Assembly (NCBI GenBank): GCA_009760855.2
Contig: WPIO01000449.1
Location: forward strand, 10,001 to 25,000
DNA: 15,000 nt
Source of the DNA: Cristatella mucedo
Lineage: Eukaryota > Bryozoa > Phylactolaemata > Cristatellidae
Reading direction: 5' to 3'
The translations under genes were made by a program, and so were the position numbers. Shown in pieces: positions 6,976-15,000 of this stretch. How positions within the stretch are numbered: the first letter of the stretch is position 1; each line of letters starts with the position of its first letter. A model generated the notes under the pieces. It worked only from the letters and a program-made list of their open reading frames with translations, was not told the DNA's origin and searched no databases.

Positions 6976-8200
6976 CGCTGACCGCGCCTGCTCCAAGCAT
7001 TCACCCGGATCGTGACGCAACGTTGCGAAGAGTACCTTTCCGCGGCGGCGGCCGAAGCACTGTGCATCTCTCGCCGTTGCTGGTTACCTAACGAGCTTTA
7101 TCGCGGCGGCGGCGGCTCCAAGGTCAGCGACCTTCGACGTAGTTGCATCGCGAGAGTTTTCACGCCGTCTTTTAACAGTCGCCGAATCACTATACCGGGT
7201 GACGCGGGTCTGGCGTCCTCCTGCCTTGGTTTCTGCGGCAGCCTGCTTCGGCAGCCGAGTGTGTATTTTCAGCCCTGCTGCCGCACGCGGGGCTAGCGTC
7301 ACAAGTTCAGGTGGAAGTTGCGTCGCGCCGTTTACCCTACCCAATCCATCGTATTCCGTCACGAGGCTTGCATTAGATGGCACAGAGAATTTGCTAAAAT
7401 CGAGTCAGTGCGTTAAATTTATCCGAAACCATTAAATAACTTCGAGTCCTGCTGGGCAACCGTTTGGGCCCAACAAACGTTGCACAGTCGGCTCCATTTT
7501 GGGAAAGCAGTGGTAGAACTTTAGCAGCGTGAAAACAATTATTCATCCAAAGTAATTACACAGCCCGCCAGAACGCGACGGCTTCAGTGCAATTGCTGGA
7601 GTGCAGAGACTTGAAGGCGGCTTAGGTGGAGACAGTGACGACGTGGTAGCTTCCCGGACCTGCCCGGACCTGCCCGCAAACAGGCCATGGAGAAGAGCCG
7701 TTTGTAAAATGTCAAAAGAAGCCTAGCGTATTGCGACGGGGTAGCTCCTGCTGTGGTTACCTTCGCATAGGACAGACCGGGACAAAAGCCATCAAAAATC
7801 TTGCCAGCTTGTCTTCCAGAGCGCTGCTGTGATCTACTCTCAGCGAGTCTAGAGGTCGCGAGCGAAGCTCACGACGGACATTGGCCGGTTCTGCAGACGA
7901 CGACTCACCTGCTCGCCCCCCCCCCGGTGACCCCCCGGGTGGTGCAATTGACCCCGTTACTGCTCGGTTGCTCTACGAAAGCTTGAATCACTGTAGTGCC
8001 GTGTGCATTCATAAACTGTTGGATATCTACTCATTAAAGCGAGAAAACCCGTCCTTCCCTTAGTCACGCGGCAAGATGGTGCACTTCCGTCAAGCTGCAA
8101 GATGACGCCGCGTTGTCTTCCGAGACTGAACTACCATGACTCAGCGAAGCAGCGAGTCCATAGGCTGCAGCAGCGAGCTGCTCGCTATCTACTATAAGGA
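6976..8200. other. Intergenic region, no gene recognised
   Basis: It contains a 12-bp palindrome CGCAACGTTGCG (7016-7027), a doubled CCCGGACCTG (about 7655-7675), a C10 run (7916-7925) and a C6 run (7931-7936). Base composition falls from very GC-rich to balanced across about 7100-7400. Open frames here are short, with no family resemblance. Confidence 0.6.
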
Positions 8201-8221
8201 AGCCAAAAGCAAGAGCGCATA

Positions 8222-8263
8222 GCGCCTGGATAGAGATTAGGTTCTCTCTTAGGGCGCAATAAA
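8222..8263 (+). mobile_element. LINE 3'-tail-only fragment
   Basis: The stretch GCGCC..GATT..GGTTCTCTCTTAGGGCGC followed by AATAAA matches the 3' terminal stem-loop shared by the other LINE copies here (GCGCCTNGAAAG, then GTTCTCTGAGGGCGC, then an AT-rich end). The stem is GCGCC (8222-8226) with GGCGC (8253-8257). No ORF2 sequence is recognisable upstream. It is either a very short LINE copy or the tail of a SINE that borrowed the LINE end. Confidence 0.65.
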
Positions 8264-8546
8264 CGTGACGTATATTTTACATTATTTGTTATGGAGCCTC
8301 AATAGCCCAGGACTCGGCGTTAAGGGAAGAGAGAGACCCAAAACTTACGCAGAGCCACTTCTTGTTGACACACCTGCGCTCAAGTTTACTTGCCTCGTAC
8401 TGCCTCCGCTTGCCTCGCCCTAAGGTTAGCAGTTGTAGAGTTTGACGGGTATCTATAAGCTTTGTGACGAACTCGGGGTATTTTGAATTACGCTCAAGTA
8501 TACTTCCTACTGGGCAAACAATTCGGCGTGCGGTAGGAAGCTTAGT
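8264..8546. other. Intergenic stretch, nothing recognised
   Basis: AT-rich start (8264-8290) continuing the LINE tail, then unremarkable sequence without repeats or recognisable coding potential up to the hairpin at 8547. Confidence 0.5.
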
Positions 8547-8585
8547 GTACCGCGGCATCGATGCCACGCATCGATGCCGCGGTAC
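8547..8585. repeat. Perfect hairpin, 18-bp arms with CAC loop
   Basis: GTACCGCGGCATCGATGC (8547-8564) is exactly reverse-complemented at 8568-8585 with only CAC (8565-8567) between. No mismatch occurs over 36 paired bases. Confidence 0.97.
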
Positions 8586-8636
8586 TTGCAGCTGGTTACC
8601 GATGCTGCCGCATGCAGACAAGCGACTGGGCTCGCA

Positions 8637-8776
8637 CCCTTTTCGTCCGACCCTTTTCGTCCGACCCTTTTCGTCCGACCCTTTTCGTCCGACCCTTTTC
8701 GTCCGACCCTTTTTGTCCGACCTTTTTCGTCCGACCCTTTTCGTCCGACCCTTTTCGTCCGACCCTTTTCGTCCGA
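8637..8776. repeat. Minisatellite: 10 units of a 14-bp repeat
   Basis: The unit is CCCTTTTCGTCCGA. Ten head-to-tail copies run from 8637 to 8776; eight are identical, and units 6 (8707-8720) and 7 (8721-8734) differ by one base each. The unit lacks stop codons and 14 is not a multiple of three, so all three + frames stay open with a 14-residue period. These frames are not genes. Confidence 0.98.
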
Positions 8777-8929
8777 CCGCGCAGACGCGCATACGCATAC
8801 TCTAGAGAAAATGGGTGCCTTGTATTACTTATGTAATATAATGTATTAGCCTAAGAAAACAGGAGAGGGAAATAGAGGAAGAGGGGATCAAGAAACGGGG
8901 GAGGAAAAATAGTCTAATAATAATGAAAA

Positions 8930-9600
8930 TACATTTAATATAGTGCCCTCAGAGAACTGGATTACTTTCTAGGCGCTTTACATTTGCTGCAAAGAAATCA
9001 CGATCGAGTGGTTAGTGCTAACATGCTCAATGTAACGAGCAAAACATGGTTAAGGTTGATATGCGCAGATATCTGGTCATGCATTTATGGTTAGTGGCAG
9101 CACGCACAGTATCAGCACGCATAAGCATGTCAAAACGAATCACATGGACCCAATAAATTCTGGGATAAGTAGATGCGTTTTTAGCTTCTTTTTTAAATGT
9201 GATCAAGTCAGGGGATGTCGTGGCGCAAGTCGGAAGTGAGTTCCAGGCTTTAGGAGCCTACGAACTAAAGGCACGGTCTCCAAAGGATTTGAGTTTCGTA
9301 CGAGGTATAAACAGTTGGATTCCGAAAAGCAAGTGTACGACGCTTAGCCTGGTGGGGGAGTAGATCTGATAGATAGACTGAGCCAAAGAGTGAAGGAACC
9401 TAAAATTGAGTGACAAAACCTTGAAGTCGATGCGTTTCTTGACTGGAAGCCAGTGCAGGTCGTTGGCGAGAAGTGATGTGATGTGGAAACTGCGCCGCTC
9501 ACGACAGACTAGCCTAGCTGCAGAGTTGTGTACCAGTTGTAAGCGCCTGAGTGCACAGGCCGGTAGGCCAGCAAGCATTGAGTTACAGAAGTCAAGACGG
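8930..9600 (-). mobile_element. CR1/L2-like LINE, 5'-truncated 3' fragment (antisense)
   Basis: On the - strand, 9578-9258 is open for 106 codons. It reads LAGLPACALRRLQLVHNSAA, then FHITSLLANDLHWLPVKKRI, PRTKLKSFGDRAFSS: the post-RT C-terminal domain of CR1/L2 LINEs. The 3' UTR continues to about 8930, ending in the common stem-loop (AGTGCC 8942-8947 with GGCGCT 8972-8977, one G-T wobble) and an AT-rich tail with TAATAATAAT (8914-8923). It is collinear with the copy at 2930-3525. Purine-rich tracts flank both ends (8860-8910 and 9597-9680). Confidence 0.9.
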
Positions 9601-10090
9601 AGAGAGATAGAGGGAAAGAGGAGAGAGAAATAGAGGGAGAAATGAGAAAGAAATGGAAGAAAGAAATAGAGGGAGACAGCGAGTTACTTGTTTGCTTTTG
9701 CAAGCTCTCTAGACGTCCAACCGTACGTGTCACTAACCTTGATTATTGATTCTCTTGCTGCGAGTAATAAAGCGAAATATTCAACTCTCTTAAGGTACTA
9801 TACAAGCGTCCTTATGATAATAATAATAATAATTGTATTAGGATTCTTATTGTTATTATCATTATGCGCTGCTTAGTGCCACTCGTCGTGCTTTAAACTA
9901 GATGGCGACGTGAACTGGCGGTATCGTAAGTAACAAGAACGCAAATGCCCAATTTGAAGGCTAAATATATGAATGACCGCATCGCCGGATATAGACCGGC
10001 GATGCAGTCGGATCTCATGCAGAAGCAACCGTCGCGCTATGCCCATGCAGCTGCCAGCGAATACCTTAACTCCAACGAGTGGCTCTCTAG
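9601..10090. other. Purine-rich and AT-rich spacer with hairpin
   Basis: A GA-rich tract runs to about 9680, followed by (ATA)n microsatellites (9818-9866). A hairpin GCATCGCCGG/CCGGCGATGC (9979-9988, 9996-10005, loop ATATAGA) lies in otherwise unrecognised sequence. No gene is recognised. Confidence 0.7.
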
Positions 10091-10180
10091 ACCTAGCCAG
10101 ACATAGCCAGACATAGCTAGGCATAGGCAGACATAGCTAGACCTAGCCAGACATAGCAAGGGTTAGTCACGGTTAGTCAC
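10091..10180. repeat. 10-bp tandem repeat (ACATAGCCAG-type)
   Basis: Seven decamers of the form ACATAGCCAG/ACCTAGCCAG/ACATAGCTAG run head to tail over 10091-10160. Two exact copies of another decamer, GGTTAGTCAC, follow (10161-10180). The period is strictly ten bases through both blocks. Confidence 0.93.
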
Positions 10181-10370
10181 CAATATGGGGGAATTGCAGA
10201 GGAAGTCGCTCGTTGGAAAGCTTCACTTTCCTTCGTGGTTAAATTTTGTAATAGGGATTTGGCCACTCAAGGTAGAGACGATTGTCTGCTTATTTGGCAG
10301 TTATTTCAAAGATTGGCGAGGAATAGATGGTGGTCAATATACTGAGAGGTCTCACTGCCCAGATATTGAC
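10181..10370. other. Unassigned sequence upstream of LINE
   Basis: No clear similarity to a known domain. It may be the strongly diverged region between the endonuclease and RT domains of the LINE that follows, since the open frame 10185-10538 runs into it. Confidence 0.4.
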
Positions 10371-11159
10371 GGCTTGGCCAAAAAGTCTTCAGCCTTCTTC
10401 ACTGACAGAATCGTGCACATTTGTGCTTATATAAAGCCCCCTTCGATTAAAGCCATTAATGAATCGCAACATTTGACCTTCCTAAAAAGATATTCCAAGG
10501 TTTCACCATGCGATGGCTACCTTAATGAGGCCAGGTAAAAAGGGCTCTTCTCCTGAAGTCCCTATGCCATCCTCGTTGTGGTCTTCACTGGCAGTCAAAC
10601 TTGGCGTAGCCATAACTGAGATTCGTAGTGACTCTCTGAAAAAAGGGGTTATACCCAATCCCTTTAAATGAACCGTCGTTAGACTGATACCTAACAAAGC
10701 CTAGATTAGATATAGAGGTTCTTGCAAACTATCGCCCATTTTTTCTTCTTATTTTTTTGTCAATAAAAGATTCTTGAAAAAATTTTGCTAAGCAGCTTGT
10801 AGCACACATTGAAAAGAATAAAATTTCAGAAAAATTTAAATCGGGTTTCAAGAGGCAGAACTCCACAGAAACTGCTTTCCTCCGTGTAACCAATGGCATT
10901 CTATGCAGCAACGATGGCGGGAATGTCGCTGCTCTATCACTGCTAGATCTGTCAGCTGCCTTCGACACCGCTGATCACGATATTCTACATTAACGATTGG
11001 GAACAACGATCGAAATGGCAGATGAGACACTGGTGTTGTTTAAATCTTACTTATCTGATCGGGTTCAATCTATGTTGTGTGTGATGGTCAGGTCTCACAC
11101 ACGAGACGGATCACCTCTGGAGTCCCTTATTGGTCCGTTCTCGGTCCCTTGCTGTTCTC

Positions 11160-11260
11160 AATTTATATTTAATGTAATATACTTAATCTACTTAATACTT
11201 AATATACTTAAAATATCATACTTAATTTATATTTATACCACTAAGTTTATACTTAATCTC
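11160..11260. repeat. ACTTAAT-rich AT expansion inside LINE A
   Basis: TACTTAAT-like units recur about five times between RT motif B and motif C, replacing the expected coding sequence just before the DGTQLYL remnant. This is a local tandem expansion inside a decayed element. Confidence 0.75.
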
Positions 11261-11589
11261 TGATGGTACTCAGCTGTATTTGTCATTTAAACCCTCGGAA
11301 TCTGCAGCAGCAACTAATAAACTGAATGCTTGGATTGCAGTCATTCAATCCTGGCTCTCTGAAAACTTCATTAAACTAAACGACGATAAAACAGCACTAC
11401 TACCACTGCCACTCATAGGACACCACAAGCGTGTGACTGAACAAGAAGACTTTGCTCTTCTAATAGGCGATGCTGTTGTGCGACCATCACCACGTGCTCG
11501 AAATTTAGGTGTCGTCTTCGACAGCTGCCTAAATTGTGAAAGCTTCGTTCAAATGACTGTTTCCACACCTAGCCATCCTAGCTGATTAA

Positions 11590-11735
11590 ACAGCCTCTTT
11601 TTTGTATAGCGACAGAAGAGCCTTTACGGCTATCACCACCGCTTGCAGTGGCGATAAAGAATCGCCCACCGCAGGAATCGAACCCACGACCTCGGGACCG
11701 AGGTCGTGAAAGCAACCGCCTTCATCACGTCCGAT
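11590..11735 (-). mobile_element. tRNA-derived SINE-like insertion in LINE A
   Basis: On the - strand there is a good RNA polymerase III B box, GGGTTCGATTCC, with a T-arm-like context and GAAGGCGGTTGCTTTCACG upstream. An 11-bp-arm inverted repeat (11685-11695, 11698-11708) sits where an anticodon arm would be. A normal 7-nt anticodon loop and a clean A box are not seen, so a tRNA gene is unlikely. LINE coding similarity stops near 11570 and resumes near 11775, which marks it as an insertion. Confidence 0.55.
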
Positions 11736-12240
11736 CCCCATCTAAGATTAGGAACTGTCTTTCACGGTGGTGTGCAAATAATTTAACTAGCTTGTAAGTT
11801 CTGTCTCGGCTGGATTATTGTAATTCCCTTTTGGCTGGACTACTGAAAAGAAGCCACTCGGCCACTGCAGCTGGCTATGAATGAGGCAGCAGGGCTAGTT
11901 TTCAAATCCCAGAGGTTTGACCACGTGTCTCCTTTGCTAAAAGATGTAGGCCGGCTGCCGGTTGATCAATGGTTACAGAACAAAGTTCTTACGCTGACCA
12001 ACAAGGCCTGCCATGGCCTGACAACTCCATACCTGGCTGAACTGCTGCACCAGTTTCAGACTCCTCGTGCCCTCAGGTCCTGTATGGACAATAAATTAAG
12101 TGTTCCATTCCTCCACTTAAAGATCGTTGGCGACAGAAGCTTTTGCTCTGCAGGTCCTAGACTGTGGAACTCGCTTCCGCAAGTAATTGCTCTTCCTCGC
12201 TCGCTGTATCCAGCTGTATCCATCGCCCCGAACGTTGTCA

Positions 12241-12564
12241 CGTGTCCACTGGCTCTCTGCTATCGAAATCATTTGCATCCCGGGGCCGCGTCGGCAGTGA
12301 AATTCAAGCCCCCCCCCCAAACCGATAGCCAGCCCGTGACCTTTAGTGTTAGAGTTCGTCTTCCAATTAAAGAAGACTGATAGCCATCTAGACCGCGTTC
12401 TCACTGTCCTACTTTTGCAATACTAACATAGATCTACTGCTGACAAGCATAACTAACGTATTAAATATGACCTTGGCCTCAGGTCGTGTCCTGCACCCGC
12501 ACATTTTACAAGAAGCACGAGAGCTTTACCGGATCACTTTACGAGCTCCTCCCACGCAGTCTCC
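12241..12564. other. Spacer between LINE A and LINE B
   Basis: It contains a C10 run (12309-12318). No recognised coding sequence; it may be diverged LINE sequence. Confidence 0.4.
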
Positions 12565-14158
12565 CCTATGCCGCTCCTCCTATCAAAGACGCCGGAGCGA
12601 GTAGTGGCAGACCAACTAAACTCATACACTGAAACTTCAAACCTGGCAAGTCCTTACAGTCTAGTTTTAGAGCTAAACACTCTACGGCGTCAGCATTGCA
12701 GCATTGGCGCATAACGACCTTCCCACGAATGCAGACTTTGGGTTAAGTCTCTCTGCTTGTCTTGCTTGATCTTTCGGCAGCATTTGATACTATTGATGAC
12801 CAAGTCCTTCTCGAGCGCCTCTCATCTTGCGTGGACATCACCGGCACTGCATTGCCATGGTTTGGGTACTGTGGATGTCGCGTCAACCATGCTATGCTTT
12901 TTGAAATTGTGCATGTTACGAAGACTCGAGAGCATCGATGTCAACGGGCAACAACAATCTAAAGGACCCACTAAAGTATGGTGTACCCCAGGGCTCTGTG
13001 CTTGGTCCACTTCTCTCCACAATTTGTACTGTCCCTCTTGCCGATGTAATCGCCAAGCACAATCTAGGCATTTACTTCTATGCAGATGACACACAGCTGT
13101 ACCTGCTGCATGCTTCGATCCCTCTCTGATGTACAGCGTGTCCAACTCGCTCAATTGCCTTGCCTCAGGTTTTGCTGACATCCGCACTTAAATCGCAAAA
13201 AACTTTCTGGAATTTAGTTATGATAAAACCAAGTCATTATTCATAAGCAATCCTAGTCTGACTAAGACGCTTGATCACTTAACACTCAAAATCTGCTCTG
13301 TCAGCACATCTCCCGTGGTGCAATCTAGCACGAAATCTAGGCGTCCTCTTCCGTAAGTGAATTTTCTCAAGACAACTAACTAGAATAGTCCCAGTCAAGT
13401 CTGCCCTACTTTCAGCTACGTAAAAATCCAAAAATCCGGGCCTGCTTAGCCATGCATAATACATCCAAGTTGGTCCACGCATTTTTGACATCCCATCTCA
13501 ACTTTTGTAACTCGCTGCTTACTGGTCTACCGGCGTGAGCAATCGGGCGCTTACAGTTTCTGCAAAACTCTGCAGCTAGGCTAGTCTGGTGTGAGAGTAG
13601 CAGGCGTCACAGTTGCCACATCACACCACTTCTTTCTGACCTGTACATGCTCCCCACTAACCAGTGAATTGACTTCTGTCACTTACTTTTAGGCCTCTTC
13701 GTTCTCTCACTCCAAACTACCTCTCAGATCTACTCTCTCCAATCAGACCAGGCATCGTACCAGCCGCTGTTCTGACTCAGATCATTCTGCTGCGCCTTGA
13801 AACAACTTAAAGCTCTTTGGAGATTATACTAGTTGTTCGTATGCTCACAAACGCAGGAACTTTCTCCCGCCTGACGTCATGATATCACCTGACTTGATGA
13901 CATTTAAAAAGAAAATTAAAATGCACCCTTTCCTCACGGCATTTGCTGCGTCCTTGTGAAATTTCCGCTGTGTGCTTATTTGTGCTGACACTGTCAATGC
14001 TATTACTAATCATATTATGCATGTCGACACGGTGCACTGTTACTTCTAACCATCGGCTAGTGCTTACTTTATGGCATATGTGCCTAGAAAGAGATTACGT
14101 TCTCTGAGGTTGCTATAATAATGTAATAATATTGTAAGTATTATTATTATTATTATTG
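12565..14158 (+). mobile_element. CR1/L2-like LINE copy B, RT to 3' end
   Basis: 5'-truncated copy reaching the natural 3' end. In shifting frames it shows PERVVADQLNSYTE (about 12590), motif [13 protein letters not shown] (12762-12800), motif [14 protein letters not shown] (about 12975-13015) and an intact catalytic YADD followed by TQLYL (13079-13105). It then shows HLNFCNSLLTGLP (about 13495-13530), LQNSAARLVW (about 13565-13595), HITPLLSDL (about 13618-13645) and a terminal SPDLMTFKKKIKMH-like stretch (about 13885-13925). The 3' UTR ends in the family stem-loop (about 14080-14112) and (ATT)n (14138-14158). Stops and frameshifts throughout show it is inactive. It represents the reverse transcriptase and C-terminal domain of the ORF2 protein. 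Confidence 0.92.
14138..14158. repeat. (ATT)n at LINE B 3' end
   Basis: TATTATTATTATTATTATTG directly follows the LINE 3' UTR. Short 3'-terminal microsatellites in place of poly(A) are typical of CR1/L2 elements. Confidence 0.9.
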
Positions 14159-15000
14159 TGTAAGCCCACAGCTTCATCTTTCACTCGCTGCCAGCTGGTA
14201 TTCGCCGTTCAAGAAACATGACAGATTGTAGCAGTCGAAAAAGGTATTCATTCATTCGTTCTTTGCCGATTACTTGCTCATTTCAGCAGCATACTCGCTT
14301 ACGAGTGAGTCAAGCACTCCCATTACGACCATTTGCAAGGCCTCTCGCAGTCATTCACATTCGCAGTTGCAATGCTTGAAATTCGCATCAGCGGCTCTTC
14401 TTCTTCTTCTTCTTCTTCTTCGCATTCGCATCACCACGACTCAAATTGACCCGAACTCCTTACTAATTGAGTGGTCAGAAACAAGTCGGTCTTCACGAAA
14501 ACTCGCGATCCTCTAACAGTCACCTGCCTGCCCGCCCGCCAACTCGATTCGGTCACAGGCTGGACAGGCCTTTCTTTGGGTACACTACGCCGATCTTTAC
14601 GTGACCTTTACGCGACTGGCCTGTCGGCTGACCACGCGGTCCTCCTCCGCACGTCGGCTCCCTCGAGGGAACCACTAGAATGATCAGCCGATTAGCGACA
14701 AGGCGGGCTGGGTCAGCCGACTCTGCCATCCTGCAAGCAGCGGTGGCTTCGCGTTTGGCAGGCAAAGCTCGCCTGCTTCGCGGGGGGGGGGCTTGCTGGC
14801 GAGAAGGGGTTCATGTAGCCCTGGTGAAGACCAAAGCACGGACACGTGCGCTCGACTAGTCGGTGCCGCCTGCTGTGCATCGTCGTACTCTGCATTCCGA
14901 GTGCTCCGAAGGCGCGCGCAGGATCAATCAGTAGCAGTGCGAAAAGCCCTACGTGTCGTAGACAGATTTAAGCACGCTTCTCGAGTAGTGCCCATATCCG
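14159..15000. other. Intergenic region to window end
   Basis: It contains an (ATTC)n patch (about 14227-14241), a (CTT)n microsatellite (about 14395-14421) and a G10 run (14782-14791). The last 500 bp are again GC-richer. Short open frames here show no recognised motif, and I do not call a gene. Confidence 0.6.
14395..14421. repeat. (CTT)n microsatellite
   Basis: About nine TTC/CTT units in a row. The encoded Leu run in one frame is an artefact. Confidence 0.93.

Larger units (their letters stand above)
10370..12240 (+). mobile_element. CR1/L2-like LINE copy A, degenerate RT to C-terminus
   Basis: Reading across frameshifts gives, in order: a linker-type FFTDRI motif (about 10400); SLKKGVIP (about 10635); NYRP-like and KNKISEKF (10815-10835); NSTETAFLRVTN (about 10860-10893); motif [15 protein letters not shown] (about 10943-10985); then motif C, which reads ISDG (11256-11267) where the family has YADD. 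KPSESAAATNKLNAW, RNLGVVFDSC, SRLDYCNSLLAGL (about 11805) and a C-terminal block ending GDRSFCSAGPRLWNSLPQVI (12130-12190) follow. Loss of the catalytic second Asp, many stops, an AT-repeat insertion (11160-11260) and a tRNA-like insertion (about 11575-11770) make it a dead copy. The usual 3' stem-loop is missing, so the 3' end is truncated or replaced. Confidence 0.88.

Noticed and set aside
7438-7460. B-box-like TTCGAGTCC
   Set aside because: Lacks the leading GG and any matching stem or A box.
7916-7936. C-runs (also 12309-12318) and G10 at 14782-14791 as regulatory signals
   Set aside because: Plain homopolymers that are often mis-sized in sequencing; no G-quadruplex spacing beyond the run itself.
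8258-8263. AATAAA as a polyadenylation signal of a host gene
   Set aside because: It is part of the LINE 3' tail, and no host gene on the + strand ends nearby.
8637-8776. CRISPR-like array
   Set aside because: Units are contiguous with no spacers, and the genome is animal.
8289-8836. Repeat proteins over the 14-bp minisatellite
   Set aside because: Open in all + frames purely because the unit lacks stops; no flanking domain.
9818-9866. (ATA)n region as another LINE 3' end on the - strand
   Set aside because: The flanking sequence does not show the GCGCC...GGGCGC stem or the GTTCTCTGAG core clearly enough.
11640-11735. Functional tRNA gene
   Set aside because: Only the B box and T-arm are convincing; the anticodon arm is an abnormal 11-bp stem and no good A box or acceptor stem is found.
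11877-12380. 167-codon open frame as a host gene
   Set aside because: Its sequence is the C-terminal domain of CR1/L2 LINE ORF2; part of LINE A.
12565-13130. Reverse transcriptase as a retron, retrovirus or domesticated RT
   Set aside because: Motif context ([32 protein letters not shown]) and the following C-terminal domain and (ATT)n end are those of a CR1/L2-like LINE; no protease, integrase, LTR or envelope is seen, and the frame is broken.
14471-14895. Short open frames near the window end as genes
   Set aside because: Below 75 codons, no domain, no splice or promoter support; one runs through a G10 homopolymer.

Overview
The window is nuclear DNA from an animal, very probably a bilaterian invertebrate. 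The signs are spliced genes with GT-AG introns, a transcription factor AP-2 gene, a second spliced ankyrin-repeat gene, and several decayed CR1/L2-like non-LTR retrotransposons. I cannot name the phylum. CpG is abundant in the gene-rich part, including runs of alternating CG, so CpG looks undepleted there.

Layout. Positions 1-4316 hold the 3' two thirds of an AP-2 gene on the + strand. Five exons can be joined in frame (802-841, 1196-1394, 1683-1801, 3677-3818, 3995-4316), giving 273 residues. They cover the basic region and helix-span-helix dimerisation domain; the N-terminal activation-domain exons must lie upstream of the window. The introns hold (CT)n tracts, several near-perfect hairpins and an antisense LINE fragment. 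Positions 4317-5110 are a GC-rich spacer between convergent genes. Positions 5111-6860 (- strand) are a two-exon gene for a four-repeat ankyrin protein with a long acidic and low-complexity C-terminal tail. Its putative promoter, with a TATA-like box and two DRE-like TCGATA elements, lies just above 6860.

From about 7.1-7.4 kb onward the base composition drops from very GC-rich to balanced or AT-rich and no host gene is recognisable. This half is a retrotransposon graveyard. It contains a LINE 3'-tail-only piece (8222-8263), an antisense LINE 3' fragment (8930-9600), a + strand LINE with a tRNA-derived SINE-like insertion (about 10370-12240), and a second + strand LINE running to its 3' (ATT)n end (12565-14158). 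Interspersed are a 14-bp minisatellite next to an 18-bp-arm hairpin, a 10-bp tandem repeat, purine-rich tracts and microsatellites.

The two genes are arranged tail to tail; nothing in the sequence shows a functional link between them. No convincing new multi-gene system is visible. The most unusual items are the compact hairpins and palindromes (576-605, 1123-1150, 1540-1570, 8547-8585, 9979-10005), the shared 3' stem-loop of the LINE family, the 7-bp repeat at the ankyrin-gene splice borders, and a possible antisense first exon with a YY1-type motif at 4713-4731.
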